Made by a program: the position numbers and the translations under genes. 64,000 bases of DNA from Solimonas flava DSM 18980 (GTDB lineage: Bacteria > Pseudomonadota > Gammaproteobacteria > Nevskiales > Nevskiaceae): assembly GCF_000426685.1 (NCBI RefSeq), contig NZ_AUFV01000002.1, positions 372,001 through 436,000 of the forward strand, given 5' to 3'. Of this stretch, positions 27,422-36,357 are shown one piece after another. The notes under the pieces were generated by a model. The model did no database searches. It saw only the letters and a list, made by a program, of their open reading frames with translations, and had not been told where the DNA came from. Each line of letters starts with the position of its first letter. Position 1 is the stretch's first letter.

Positions 27422-28713
27422 GGCGAGGGAGTTCCGTTCGGGGCGGCGGCCAGCGCGGTCATGCGCTCGACGGCGGCCAGCATGCGGTGGTAATCGGCGG
27501 CGTTGGTCAGCAGTTCGCGTTCGAGGTCGAGGCGCGTCTTCTGCGCGTCGAGCAGGTCGATCTGCGAATAGCGGCCATTGGCGTAGCCACGGCGCGTCAG
27601 CGTCAGTGCTTCTTCGGCCTGCGGCACCAGCACATCGCGCAGCGATTCGACCATGGTGCGCGCGTGGCGCAGTTCCTGGACGAAGTCGTACAGCGTCGTT
27701 TCGCTCTTGACCGCCGCGGCGCGGCGTTCGGCGCCGACGCGGTCGCGCAGCGCCGCGGCTTCGGCGATCGCGCCCTGGTTGCGGTTGCCGATCGGCAACG
27801 GCAGCAGCATCGAGGCGATCAGCGCGTAGTCGCCGGTCGACTGCAGACGGCGCACGCCGGCGCTGAACAGCGGGTCGCCGTTGACCTGCGACTGCGCGTA
27901 GCTCAGCTCGGCATTGCGCAGGCGCTGCTCGACGTCGTAGCGCGCGAAATCCGGGCTGCGCCGCAGGCGCTCGACCAGCACGCTGTAGTCGTCCGTCGCC
28001 GGCAGCATGCGCAGCTCGGCGCGGGCATGGTCGAACTGCGGCTCGGATTCACCCCACTGCGCGCCGAGCATGCGGCGCTGCGTCGACAGCAGATGCTCGT
28101 AGTGCTCGTACTCCAGCTGGGCGCGTTCGAGCGCGATGCGCGCGCGGTTGACTTCGAGGCTCGACGCCGCGCCGGCGCGCACGCGGCGCTCGGCCGCGGC
28201 CAGCGTCAACTTGGCGTTGTCGATGCTGCGCTGGGCGAGATCGAGCTGCTCCTGCGACTCGACCACATCGATGAAGCGGCGCGTGGTCTCGGCCAGCACG
28301 TCGAGTCGCGCCAGCTCGGTGTCAGCGTCGACCTGTTCGATCTGCGCGCTGGCGACGCCGATGCGCGCTTCGCGCTTGCCTGCGCTCTGCCAGACCTTGG
28401 CCAGGCGCAGCGTCGCCTCGATCGATTCGGCGTTGCGGTAAGGGCCGCTGCCGGCGAAGTTCTCGAGATCGACGCCGACTTCGGTGCGCGGGCTGAGCCC
28501 GGCCTGCACGCGGCGGCCGTCGGCGGCGGCGCGGTCGTAGGCGTAGCGGGCCAGATCCGGATGCGCGCGCAAGGCGAGCGTCGCGGCCTGATCGAGGCGC
28601 AGTTCGCCGAGCGGATGCGGCACTTCGGCCACGGGGGGCGCGGCGGCGGCCGCGCAGGACAGCGCCAGCAGCAGGCCGAGGCCTGCGGCGGGACGCCAGC
28701 GTTTGGGCAACAT
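27418..28713 (-). CDS. czcC: CzcC-family outer-membrane channel
   Basis: A 431-residue TolC-type outer-membrane efflux protein with a signal peptide (cleaved near AAAAAPP) and two repeats of the OEP coiled-coil fold (LTLAAAERRVRAGAASSLEV and LTLTRRGYANGRYSQIDLLD). It completes the CzcCBA tripartite metal exporter. I chose the ATG at 28713, after GGAG, because it starts the signal peptide. The open frame upstream is not protein-like. Confidence 0.93.
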   Translation of the reverse strand: MLPKRWRPAAGLGLLLALSCAAAAAPPVAEVPHPLGELRLDQAATLALRAHPDLARYAYDRAAADGRRVQAGLSPRTEVGVDLENFAGSGPYRNAESIEATLRLAKVWQSAGKREARIGVASAQIEQVDADTELARLDVLAETTRRFIDVVESQEQLDLAQRSIDNAKLTLAAAERRVRAGAASSLEVNRARIALERAQLEYEHYEHLLSTQRRMLGAQWGESEPQFDHARAELRMLPATDDYSVLVERLRRSPDFARYDVEQRLRNAELSYAQSQVNGDPLFSAGVRRLQSTGDYALIASMLLPLPIGNRNQGAIAEAAALRDRVGAERRAAAVKSETTLYDFVQELRHARTMVESLRDVLVPQAEEALTLTRRGYANGRYSQIDLLDAQKTRLDLERELLTNAADYHRMLAAVERMTALAAAPNGTPSP

Positions 28714-28831
28714 GTGTAGCTCCCGAAACTGATGAATACGACGGCATCGCCCATGCCGGACGGCATGCGGGCGATATTGGGGCAGGCCGCAGCCGCACGC
28801 CTTGACGGGCGTCAGCCGCAGCAATCGGGAA

Positions 28832-29230
28832 CTAGCGGGGCGGGCCGCGCAGCGGCGGCGGGAGCTGTGGCTGTCGGTACAGCCCGGACGGGCTGGCGCG
28901 CTCGGGGCGCAGGCCGGTGTGCGGCGGCGCGAACAGCAGCAGCAACAGCGGCAGCAGGACGACGAGGGCGACCGGCCAGGCCGTCAGGGGCATGACGGCC
29001 TGTGCCGAACCGTCGTCGCCGAACATGCGCACGTCGTGATCCTGATCGTGCGGCAGGTGCGGGGTCGAGGCGTCGGCGATATAGGTCAGCGGCACGATGC
29101 TGCCGTCGACGGTCGTCTGCGTTTCGCCGAGATGCTGGTGCCAGTGCAGGTCGACGGCGCGCACGAGCAGCATCGAGCTGACCAGGACGGTCAGCAGGAC
29201 GGCGAGCAGCGGCGAGCCGTGACGGAACAT
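28832..29230 (-). CDS. His-rich membrane protein, CzcI-like
   Basis: A 132-residue protein with an N-terminal signal or anchor helix (about 8-24), a periplasmic His/Asp-rich region (LHWHQH and HLPHDQDHDVRM) and a second hydrophobic helix (about 85-102). Position immediately upstream of czcC, size and metal-ligand content match the CzcI group, small periplasmic proteins implicated in tuning czc expression. Sequence similarity is not certain. A role in sensing or buffering Zn, Co or Cd is inferred. Confidence 0.72.
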   Translation of the reverse strand: MFRHGSPLLAVLLTVLVSSMLLVRAVDLHWHQHLGETQTTVDGSIVPLTYIADASTPHLPHDQDHDVRMFGDDGSAQAVMPLTAWPVALVVLLPLLLLLFAPPHTGLRPERASPSGLYRQPQLPPPLRGPPR

Positions 29231-29319
29231 GTGATCAGTGTAGCAGCCGGTGTCCGGCGGTGCGTAAATGAGAAGCACGACGCGTGCCGGGACGCGCCGT
29301 GCTGGCCGGTTGGCGCGCG

Positions 29320-29682
29320 TTACTTGGCCGGCGTCGCCGACAGGCGCTTGCAGATCGGCCGGTCCGGATTGGCCTTGCAGGCTTCCTCGAGCTTGGCGCG
29401 ACGCTCTTCCTTGCACGACTCCGGATGGGCCTGGCACTCGGCCGCCTTCTCCTGCATCTTCTGCTTCATTTCCTCGCACTTGGCCGGATCGGCGTCGCAC
29501 TTGGCCTTGATGCGTTCCTTGGCCTGTTCGCAGCGCTCCGGATGCTGCTGGCACCAGGCGGCGCCGGCACCGGAACCGGCCGGTGGCGTCGCGCCGTCCT
29601 GCGCGTGCGCGAGCGGGGCGCTGCCGAGCACGGCGAGCGCGACGAAACACAGCGAACGGATCTTCGAGGAGCGGATCTTCAT
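29320..29682 (-). CDS. Secreted protein with four Cys-pair repeats
   Basis: A 120-residue exported protein (signal peptide to about AHAQ, residue 27). The mature part is a string of four helical units each holding a Cys pair: CQQHPERC, CDADPAKC, CQAHPESC and CKANPDRPIC. Each unit is likely a helix-turn with a disulfide or metal site. Lys and Glu dominate between the units. I do not recognise a named family. Placement next to the His-rich protein and czcCBA suggests a periplasmic metal-binding or stress role. Confidence 0.75.
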   Translation of the reverse strand: MKIRSSKIRSLCFVALAVLGSAPLAHAQDGATPPAGSGAGAAWCQQHPERCEQAKERIKAKCDADPAKCEEMKQKMQEKAAECQAHPESCKEERRAKLEEACKANPDRPICKRLSATPAK

Positions 29683-29781
29683 GGCGGGGCTTCCAGTCGG
29701 GGAGGGCACGGGCAGTGTGCCGCAGCCGCGTCGCCGACGGTGTAACGCTTTGTCACGCCGGCGCGGCCGCCGCGGCGACGC

Positions 29782-30552
29782 TCAGGCCGGCCGGATGTCG
29801 CCGGCGACCGGCGCATTGTTGACGATGACCGCGGTGCGCAGCTGCGTGAGATTCTCGCGCATGATGTCGGCGACCAGCTCGTCGGTACGCGGGTCGGCGA
29901 GCACGTCCTCGACGATGCGGAAGCCGGCGTCGACCAGCGCCTCGCTGATGTCGCGATAGAACGGCAGCCGCGACAGCCGGCTGGCGCGCGGATCGTTGGC
30001 GAGCTTTTCGAAGACCATCGCGCGCAGGTCCTTCTCGTTTTCCTTGAGTGCGCGCGCGATGTTGCGCGTGTAGGTGCCGCGGCCGAGCACGTCGGCGACC
30101 TCGTCGAGCACGGCGACGGTGACGGCGTCGCTGATCGAATCGACGATGGTGTTCTTGAAGCGGTTGACGAGCAGGTAGGTGAAGTCGTCGCCGAGCGCGC
30201 GGTCGGCGGCGCTGCCGAAGCGCGACAGCAGTACGACGATGCGGATCACGCGGAACAAGCGGAAGCCGCGGATCGCCGGATGCGCCGCCGGGATCATGCC
30301 GAGAATCTCGTACCAGTTGCGCATCAGGAACTGGCGCTTCCAGCCCTCGGCGCGCCAACGCCACAGGAATTCGACGGCGAAGATCGCGCAGATGACGAGA
30401 TCGGCCAGGATGATGTCACGGCGTTCCTGGGCGGTGACCGGCCCCCAGGTTTCGTAGGCGAGCAGGCCGATCGAAATGATCGCCAGCGCCAGCATCAGCC
30501 AGTCGACGGGGCCGATGCGGCGGCGGGGCGGGGCGGCGGTGGCGTGGGTCAT
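29782..30552 (-). CDS. Voltage-sensor-domain membrane protein
   Basis: A 256-residue protein of the bacterial ion-transporter superfamily. Helices S1 (about 17-36), S2 (45-67), S3 (80-90) and S4 (93-113) are visible. S4 has the regular Arg spacing RGFRLFRVIRIVVLLSRFG (Arg95, 98, 101, 104). After S4 there is no S5-pore-S6 and no selectivity filter. A cytoplasmic helical region of about 135 residues follows. It is therefore a voltage-sensor-only protein, either a proton-conducting sensor or a voltage-controlled regulator. Its neighbours give no clue. Confidence 0.78.
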   Translation of the reverse strand: MTHATAAPPRRRIGPVDWLMLALAIISIGLLAYETWGPVTAQERRDIILADLVICAIFAVEFLWRWRAEGWKRQFLMRNWYEILGMIPAAHPAIRGFRLFRVIRIVVLLSRFGSAADRALGDDFTYLLVNRFKNTIVDSISDAVTVAVLDEVADVLGRGTYTRNIARALKENEKDLRAMVFEKLANDPRASRLSRLPFYRDISEALVDAGFRIVEDVLADPRTDELVADIMRENLTQLRTAVIVNNAPVAGDIRPA

Positions 30553-30620
30553 GGAGCTCCTTCGCGGTCGCGAGCGGCGATCCCGCCGTCAGGTCGGCGG
30601 CGGTCGCGCAGAATGAGGAA

Positions 30621-30644
30621 ATGCCCGCTCTGAACGGCGGGCAT
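30621..30644. promoter_or_regulatory. Hairpin and -10 element upstream of the DUF885 gene
   Basis: ATGCCCGC and its complement form an 8-base stem around TCTGAACG. A -10-like TATGAT follows at 30652-30657, about 28 bases before the ATG. I see no good -35 box. The stem could be an operator or the end of an upstream transcript. Confidence 0.3.
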
Positions 30645-30684
30645 GCGCCGCTATGATGCGGCCACCGCAACAGGAGCGCACCCC

Positions 30685-32445
30685 ATGATCCGATCCGTCA
30701 CGATGGCACGTGCCGTCGCCGCCGCCCTGCTGCTGCTCGCCGGCGCCGTGCGGGCCGACGCCGGCGCGACGTTCCGCGCGCAGTTCGGCGATGCCTTTCT
30801 CGATCGCTACTGGGCGCTGCAGCCGGACGCGGCGATCACCGTTGGCTATTACCGCTATGCCGCGCGCATCGCCGTGCCGGACGCCGCCTACCGCGCGCGC
30901 CGGCTCGCCTTTCTCGACCGCTCGATCGCCGCGCTGCGGCGCCTGCCGGAGGCCGGCATGGACGCAGCGACGCGTACCGACCGCGCGGTGCTGCTGAGCC
31001 AGCTGGAGCAGGAACGCTGGTCGCTCGCCGAGTTCCGCGAGTGGCAGTGGAACCCCTCGCTCTACAACGTCGCCGACGCCTTCGCGCTGCTGCTGAACAC
31101 GCCATACGCGCCCGAGGCCGAGCGTCTGCGCACGGTCTCGCAGCGCCTGACGCAGGTGCCGGCCTATTACGCGGCGGCGCGCGCCGCGATCGAGCGGCCG
31201 GTGCGCGAGCAGGTGCAGCTGGCGATGCAGCAGAGCCAGGGCACGCTCGACGTGTTCGGCGAGGCGCTCGAACGGCAGCTCGCCGGTTCGGCGCTGCGCG
31301 CCGACGAGCGCGCGCGCTTCCTGCAGCGGCTGCGCGCCGCACGCGCCGCGGTCGAAGGCTACATCGCCTTTCTCGAGGCGCTCGACCAACGGCTCGCGCG
31401 CGACGGCGGCGGCCGCGACTTCCGCATCGGCGCCGCCGCCTACGAGCGCCTGTTCGGCTACGCGATCCAGACCGGCGTCACGCCGGACGCGCTGCATGCG
31501 CGCGCGTTGCAGGAGAAGGAGCGGCTGCACGAGCGCATGGCCGAGCTCGCCGACCACCTGTGGCCGAAGTACTTCCTGGATCAGGCGCCGCCGCCCGAGC
31601 GCGTCGCACGCATCGGCCAGCTGATCGCCCGGCTGTCGGACAACCACGCCACGCCCGCCGGCTTCTACGGCGAGGTGCAGGCGCTGATTCCGCGCCTGGA
31701 GGACTGGGTGCGCACGCACGGGCTCGTCGATCTCGATCCGAGCCGCCCGCTCGCGGTGCGCGTGACGCCGCCGTACCAGCGCGGCGTGGCGATGGCCTCG
31801 GTCAACGCGCCGGGCCCTTACGATGCAACCGCCAGGACCTACTTCAACGTCACGCCGCTCGACGACTACACGCCGGCGCAGGCCGACAGCTTCCTGCGCG
31901 AGTACAACCGCTGGCTGCTGCAGATCCTGGTGATCCACGAGGCGGTGCCCGGCCACTACGTGCAGCTGGTCTATGCCAACAAGGCGCCGAGCCGCATCAA
32001 GAGCGTGTTCGGCAACGGCCCGATGATCGAGGGCTGGGCGGTCTACAGCGAGCGCATGATGCTGGAAAGCGGCTGGGACCCGTCGCCGGAAATGGAGCTG
32101 ATGTACTCGAAGTGGCTGTTGCGCGTGGTCTGCAACACGCTGCTCGATTACGGCGTGCACGTGCGCGGCATGTCGGAGGACGAGGCGCTGCACCTGCTGC
32201 GCGACGAGGCCTTCCAGAGCGAGACGGAGGCGCACGGCAAGTGGCGCCGCGCCCAGCTCAGTTACGTGCAGCTGGCCAGCTACTTCGCCGGCTACTCGGC
32301 GATCTACGACTTCCGCGAAAGCCTGAAGCAGCAGCTCGGCGAGCGTTTCGACCTGAAGAAGTTCAATGACCGCTTCCTGAGCTACGGCAGCGCTCCGGTC
32401 GCGGTCATCACGCCGCTGATCGGCGCCGAGGACGTCGCGCGCTGA
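30685..32445 (+). CDS. DUF885 family putative metallopeptidase
   Basis: A 586-residue exported protein (signal peptide about 1-26) of the DUF885 family. The zinc-binding motif HEAVPGHYVQ and the downstream Glu-rich helix (GPMIEGWAVYSERMM) match the active site of this thermolysin-like group. Helical N-terminal sequence is typical of the family. It probably cleaves peptides in the periplasm, but substrates of the family are poorly known. AGGAG precedes the ATG at 30685. The gene stands alone. Confidence 0.9.
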   Translation: MIRSVTMARAVAAALLLLAGAVRADAGATFRAQFGDAFLDRYWALQPDAAITVGYYRYAARIAVPDAAYRARRLAFLDRSIAALRRLPEAGMDAATRTDRAVLLSQLEQERWSLAEFREWQWNPSLYNVADAFALLLNTPYAPEAERLRTVSQRLTQVPAYYAAARAAIERPVREQVQLAMQQSQGTLDVFGEALERQLAGSALRADERARFLQRLRAARAAVEGYIAFLEALDQRLARDGGGRDFRIGAAAYERLFGYAIQTGVTPDALHARALQEKERLHERMAELADHLWPKYFLDQAPPPERVARIGQLIARLSDNHATPAGFYGEVQALIPRLEDWVRTHGLVDLDPSRPLAVRVTPPYQRGVAMASVNAPGPYDATARTYFNVTPLDDYTPAQADSFLREYNRWLLQILVIHEAVPGHYVQLVYANKAPSRIKSVFGNGPMIEGWAVYSERMMLESGWDPSPEMELMYSKWLLRVVCNTLLDYGVHVRGMSEDEALHLLRDEAFQSETEAHGKWRRAQLSYVQLASYFAGYSAIYDFRESLKQQLGERFDLKKFNDRFLSYGSAPVAVITPLIGAEDVAR

Positions 32446-32575
32446 GCCGCCGGCCGCGGCCGGCCGGCGCCCGCCGTGCGCCGGCCTGGGGCGAATCGCG
32501 TACGGCGGCGCTGGCATCAAACATGCTTGCGAATCATCCGACCGTTCAAGGTGGAACGGCATCGGGGGAAATTTC

Positions 32576-33910
32576 GTGCGCCTACGCCTGTTCCGGCAGC
32601 CGTCGCTGTGCGCCGCATTCGCGGCATTCGTCGCCACCGTCCTGAGTGCGCCGGCCGCGGCCGAGGTCGCGGCACGCCCGCATCTGGTCGCCGCCGACAC
32701 CATCAGCGCCGGCGACACCGCGTGGATGCTCAGTTCGACGGCGCTGGTGCTGCTGATGACGATTCCCGGCCTGGCGCTGTTCTACGCCGGCATGGTGCGC
32801 AAGAAGAACGTGCTCGCCACCGCGCTGCAGAGCTTCTTCGTCTGCGCGCTGGTCACCGTGCTCTGGGTGCTGGTCGGCTACAGCCTCGCGTTCACGCCGG
32901 GCAGCCCGTACCTCGGCGGCCTCGACCGCTTCGCGCTGCAGGGGCTGCTGTATCTCAAGGACGCCGGCCAGCTGACCGTCAGCCACGTCGCGACGACGAT
33001 TCCCGAATCGGTGTTCGTGATGTTCCAGATGACCTTCGCGATCATCACCCCGGCGCTGATCACCGGCGCCTTCGCCGAACGCATGCGCTTCGGCGCGATG
33101 GTGCTGTTCATGGCGCTGTGGTCGCTGCTGGTCTACGCGCCGGTCGCGCACTGGGTCTGGGAGCCGACCGGCTGGCTCGCCGGCCTCGGCGCGCTCGACT
33201 TCGCCGGCGGCACGGTCGTGCACATCAACGCCGGCGCCGCCGGCCTGGCCTGCGCCTACATGCTTGGCCGGCGCACGCATTACGGCAGCGAGCCGTTCAT
33301 TCCGTTCAATCTTGGTTTCACGATGCTCGGCGCCTCGCTGCTGTGGGTCGGCTGGTTCGGCTTCAACGCCGGCTCGGCGGTCGCCGCCGACGGCCGCGCC
33401 GGCATGGCGATGCTGGTCACGCAGACGGCGACGGCGATGGCCTCGCTGACTTGGGTCACCGCCGAGTGGCTGATCCGCGGCCGCGTCTCGCTGCTCGGCG
33501 CGCTGTCCGGCGCCGTCGCCGGCCTGGTCGCGATCACGCCGGCGTCCGGCTTCGTCAATGTCGGCGGCGCGCTGGCGATCGGCGTCGCCGCCGGCGTCGC
33601 CTGCTACTGGGGCGCGACCGGCCTCAAGCGCCTGCTCGGCGCCGACGACTCGCTCGACGTGTTCGGCATTCACGGCATCGGCGGTCTGGTCGGCGCGCTG
33701 CTGACCGGCGTGTTCGCCGACAAGAACATCGGCGGCGCCGAAGGCCACGTGCTGACGCAGGCGATCGGCGCGTTCGCGACGCTGGTCTACAGCGGCGTGG
33801 TGTCGCTGCTGATCCTGGTCGTCCTCAAGTACACCGTCGGCCTGCGCGTCAGCGCCGAGGAAGAGCTCACCGGACTCGATCTCTCGCTGCACGGGGAGAC
33901 GATTCCGTAG
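32576..33910 (+). CDS. amt: Ammonium transporter
   Basis: A 444-residue Amt/MEP/Rh-family channel. A cleavable signal peptide precedes the eleven-helix core that begins at DTAWMLSSTALVLLMTIPG. The family motifs ALFYAGMVRKKNVL and FGIHGIGGLVGALLTGVF (which carries one pore His) are present. The GTG start follows GGGGAAATT. Uncommonly, no glnK gene accompanies it; the next gene is a small unknown protein. PII control, if any, must come from a distant locus. Confidence 0.95.
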   Translation: MRLRLFRQPSLCAAFAAFVATVLSAPAAAEVAARPHLVAADTISAGDTAWMLSSTALVLLMTIPGLALFYAGMVRKKNVLATALQSFFVCALVTVLWVLVGYSLAFTPGSPYLGGLDRFALQGLLYLKDAGQLTVSHVATTIPESVFVMFQMTFAIITPALITGAFAERMRFGAMVLFMALWSLLVYAPVAHWVWEPTGWLAGLGALDFAGGTVVHINAGAAGLACAYMLGRRTHYGSEPFIPFNLGFTMLGASLLWVGWFGFNAGSAVAADGRAGMAMLVTQTATAMASLTWVTAEWLIRGRVSLLGALSGAVAGLVAITPASGFVNVGGALAIGVAAGVACYWGATGLKRLLGADDSLDVFGIHGIGGLVGALLTGVFADKNIGGAEGHVLTQAIGAFATLVYSGVVSLLILVVLKYTVGLRVSAEEELTGLDLSLHGETIP

Positions 33911-34005
33911 ATCGCGATCGACGCGGCGCAAGGCTGGATCTGGGGCAGACGGAAGGAGCGGTTTTTGCGCGTCCGGCATGAAGCCGGCGCAAGGGAGTTG
34001 TCGTC

Positions 34006-34296
34006 ATGACCGAGAACGAAGCATTGCTGCTCGCCACGCGCCTCTATGTGCGCATGCGCGCCAACGGCGGACGCGTGATCGACGCCGTGTGGATGACGCA
34101 GAACGTCGAGTACGCGCGCGAGGTCCTGCGTCTGGCCTACGCGCACGCCGACGGCGAGGTCCAGCGTCTGGCGGCGCGTTTCGAGGAACTGGTGTTCGGC
34201 GCCGCGGCACCGCGCGCCGCCGCGCCGGCCGCACCGCGCCCGGCGGCGGCGCCGGGGCTGGCGGTGCCGAACAAGTACGTCGGCGTGCTGCGCTGA
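34006..34296 (+). CDS. Small hypothetical protein downstream of amt
   Basis: A 96-residue soluble protein: a helical N-terminal half (NEALLLATRLYVRMRANGGR then VIDAVWMTQNVEYAREVLRL), an Ala/Pro linker and a short conserved-looking end (LAVPNKYVGVLR). AGGGAG lies before the ATG. I do not recognise it. It occupies the place where glnK often follows amt but has no PII features. Confidence 0.7.
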   Translation: MTENEALLLATRLYVRMRANGGRVIDAVWMTQNVEYAREVLRLAYAHADGEVQRLAARFEELVFGAAAPRAAAPAAPRPAAAPGLAVPNKYVGVLR

Positions 34297-34314
34297 GGAA
34301 GGTCTGAAAAACGC

Positions 34315-34411
34315 CGTCATCGCAAGGCTGCAGCGGCCGTGGCGATGCAGAGACGCCACGGGTGTCGTGCGCCGCCGGATGGCTTCATCGCCGCGGCTCC
34401 TCGCCATGACG
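34315..34411. repeat. REP-like imperfect inverted repeat
   Basis: The outer arms CGTCATCGCAAGG and CTCCTCGCCATGACG, and the inner arms CGTGGCGATG and GCTTCATCGCC, are imperfect complements. The whole resembles the widespread intergenic palindromes with ends like CGTCATNGCGAGG. Small open frames through it are not real genes. Copy number elsewhere in the genome cannot be judged here. Confidence 0.5.
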
Positions 34412-34494
34412 ATGGATGAGCTTTATCAGCGGTTCCCTAAACGCGCTCTGTCGCGCCGGCGCGGACGTGACGCCGCGCTTCCCGGCTTTTCTTC

Positions 34495-35997
34495 CTACGA
34501 CGAGCAGCTGATGCTCAGGTGCCGGGCATCCGCCGGCGGCTCGGCGGCGTAGGCCTCGTGTTCCGGCTGTTCGTCGTACGGGCGCCGCAGGATCGTCAGC
34601 AGGCGTTCGATTTCCGCGCCGCTGCCGCGCTCCGCCGCCTCGATGGCGCGCTGCGCGAGATGGTTGCGCAGCACGTATTTCGGATTGACTGCGTTCATCC
34701 GCGCCGCACGCGCGGCGTCGTCGGTGCCGTCCTCGGCACGCAGGCGCGCGCGCCAGTCCGGCAGCCAGGCGTCGAAGGCCTCGACCGCCGGCAGCCAGTC
34801 GCGCAGCGCCGAGGCGTCGCCGCCGTCGGCGGCCGGCACGGCGGCGAGGCGGCGGAAACTGAGCGTGAAATCCGCGCGACCCTGGTGCAGCAGCGACAGG
34901 AAGCGGTTGATCAGCGCCGCATCGTCGTCGCGTGCCTCGCGCAGGCCGAGCTTGGCGCGCCAGCGTGCCGTCACCGTCTCGCCGTAGACCGGGCCGTAGC
35001 GTTCGAGCAGGCTTTCGGCGATCTCGACGGCGCGGTTCTCGTCGGCGTCGAGCAGTGGCAGCGTTGCCTGCAGCAGCCGCGAGCAGTTCCAGTAGCCGAT
35101 CGCCGGCTGGCGGTCGTAGGCGTAGCGGCCGCCTTCGTCGCTGTGATTGCAGATGTGGTGCGCGTCGAACGCGTCGAGAAAACCATAGGGGCCGTAGTCG
35201 AGCGTCAGGCCGAGCACCGACATGTTGTCGGTGTTCATCACGCCATGGCAGAAGCCGACGCTCTGCCACTGCGCCATCAGCCGCGCGGTGCGCTCGACGA
35301 CTTCGCCGAGCCAGCGTGCGTAGCGGTCCGGCGCGCCGCGCAACGCGGGGAAGTGCTCGTCGATGACGTGGTCGGCGAGCGGCGCCAGGCGCTCCGGCTG
35401 GCCGCGGTAGTAGAACACCTCGAAGTGGCCGAAGCGGATATGCGAGGGTGCGACGCGGCAGATCACGGCGGCGCGCTCGATCGTCTCGCGATAGACCGGG
35501 TCGTCGCCGACGATCAGGCTCAACGCACGCGTGCTGGGGATGCCGAGATGATGCATGGCTTCGCCGGCGAGATATTCGCGCACGCTCGAGCGGATCACGG
35601 CACGGCCGTCGGCGAAGCGCGAGTACGGCGTGCGTCCGGCGCCCTTGAGCTGCAGATCCCAGCTGGCGCCGGCGGCGTCGCGGAGCTGGCCGAGCAGGAT
35701 CGCGCGGCCGTCGCCGAGCTGCGGCACCCAGACGCCGAACTGATGGCCGGCGTAGAGCGTGGCGAGCGGCGCGCCGCCGGGCAGCGCGCGGTTGCCGGCG
35801 AAGGTCTCGACGAAGGCCGGACTCTGCAGCGCGCCGGGATCGAGGCCGAGCTGCGCGGCGAGCGCGGCGTTGGCGTGCAGCAGCCGCGGCTCGCGCAGCG
35901 GCGTCGGCGCGACGCGCGTGCCGTAGGCCTCGCCGAGCGCGGCGAGGCGGTTGTCGAAGCGCAGCGGATCGAGAGGCTCGGGCACGGTGGATTTCAC
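34495..35997 (-). CDS. selO: SelO, protein adenylyltransferase (AMPylator)
   Basis: A pseudokinase-fold enzyme of about 500 residues that transfers AMP from ATP to protein Ser, Thr or Tyr residues, linked to redox stress in known homologues. Family motifs include LYAGHQFGVWVPQLGDGRA, LQLKGAGRTPYSR, GVMNTDNM and LDYGPYGFLD. The protein ends in CSS, with Cys at the position that is selenocysteine in animal SelO. No start has a clear ribosome binding site. I chose the GTG at 35997; GTG codons at 36030 and 35985 are alternatives. Confidence 0.93.
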   Translation of the reverse strand: MKSTVPEPLDPLRFDNRLAALGEAYGTRVAPTPLREPRLLHANAALAAQLGLDPGALQSPAFVETFAGNRALPGGAPLATLYAGHQFGVWVPQLGDGRAILLGQLRDAAGASWDLQLKGAGRTPYSRFADGRAVIRSSVREYLAGEAMHHLGIPSTRALSLIVGDDPVYRETIERAAVICRVAPSHIRFGHFEVFYYRGQPERLAPLADHVIDEHFPALRGAPDRYARWLGEVVERTARLMAQWQSVGFCHGVMNTDNMSVLGLTLDYGPYGFLDAFDAHHICNHSDEGGRYAYDRQPAIGYWNCSRLLQATLPLLDADENRAVEIAESLLERYGPVYGETVTARWRAKLGLREARDDDAALINRFLSLLHQGRADFTLSFRRLAAVPAADGGDASALRDWLPAVEAFDAWLPDWRARLRAEDGTDDAARAARMNAVNPKYVLRNHLAQRAIEAAERGSGAEIERLLTILRRPYDEQPEHEAYAAEPPADARHLSISCSS

Positions 35998-36078
35998 GGA
36001 GACGCGGCCGGGGCGGCACGAAAGGCGCACTGTAGCGAAGCCGTCCGCGCAATGCCGGCGGCGCGTCGCCGCGCATCT

Positions 36079-36087
36079 GTTATAAAG
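36079..36087 (+). promoter_or_regulatory. Extended -10 promoter element
   Basis: TGTTATAAA fits an extended -10 box about 70 bases before the PLDc_N gene. It stands out as AT-rich in very GC-rich surroundings. No clear -35 box is visible. Confidence 0.4.
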
Positions 36088-36155
36088 ACCGCCATCGCGC
36101 GCCCGGCCGCCGGCGGCCGGCGACGCATCACTCTGGCGCAGGGAGCGTTAACGGC

Positions 36156-36344
36156 ATGATGAACTTCAACCACAACATGGGCCTCTGGGGCTTCCTCGTC
36201 CTCGTCGCCGACATCTGGGCGATCGTCAGCGTGGTGCAGAGCGCCCTGACGACCGGCAAGAAGGTGTTGTGGATCCTCCTGATCCTGTTCCTGCCGGTGC
36301 TCGGCTTCATTCTCTGGCTGCTGGTCGGTCCGCGCGGCCGCTGA
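36156..36344 (+). CDS. Small PLDc_N membrane protein
   Basis: A 62-residue protein with two membrane helices (about 8-30 and 38-57) and the PLDc_N-type pattern GLWGFLVLVADIWAIVSV and VLWILLILFLPVLGFILWLL. In larger proteins this domain precedes phospholipase D or cardiolipin synthase domains; stand-alone copies are common and of unknown role. AGGGAG precedes the ATG. Confidence 0.8.
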   Translation: MMNFNHNMGLWGFLVLVADIWAIVSVVQSALTTGKKVLWILLILFLPVLGFILWLLVGPRGR

Positions 36345-36357
36345 CGCCAGTTCGCGT

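Noticed and set aside
34367-34552. A 61-codon plus-strand open frame before selO
   Set aside because: It runs through the palindromic repeat, overlaps the selO 3' end and has no ribosome binding site.
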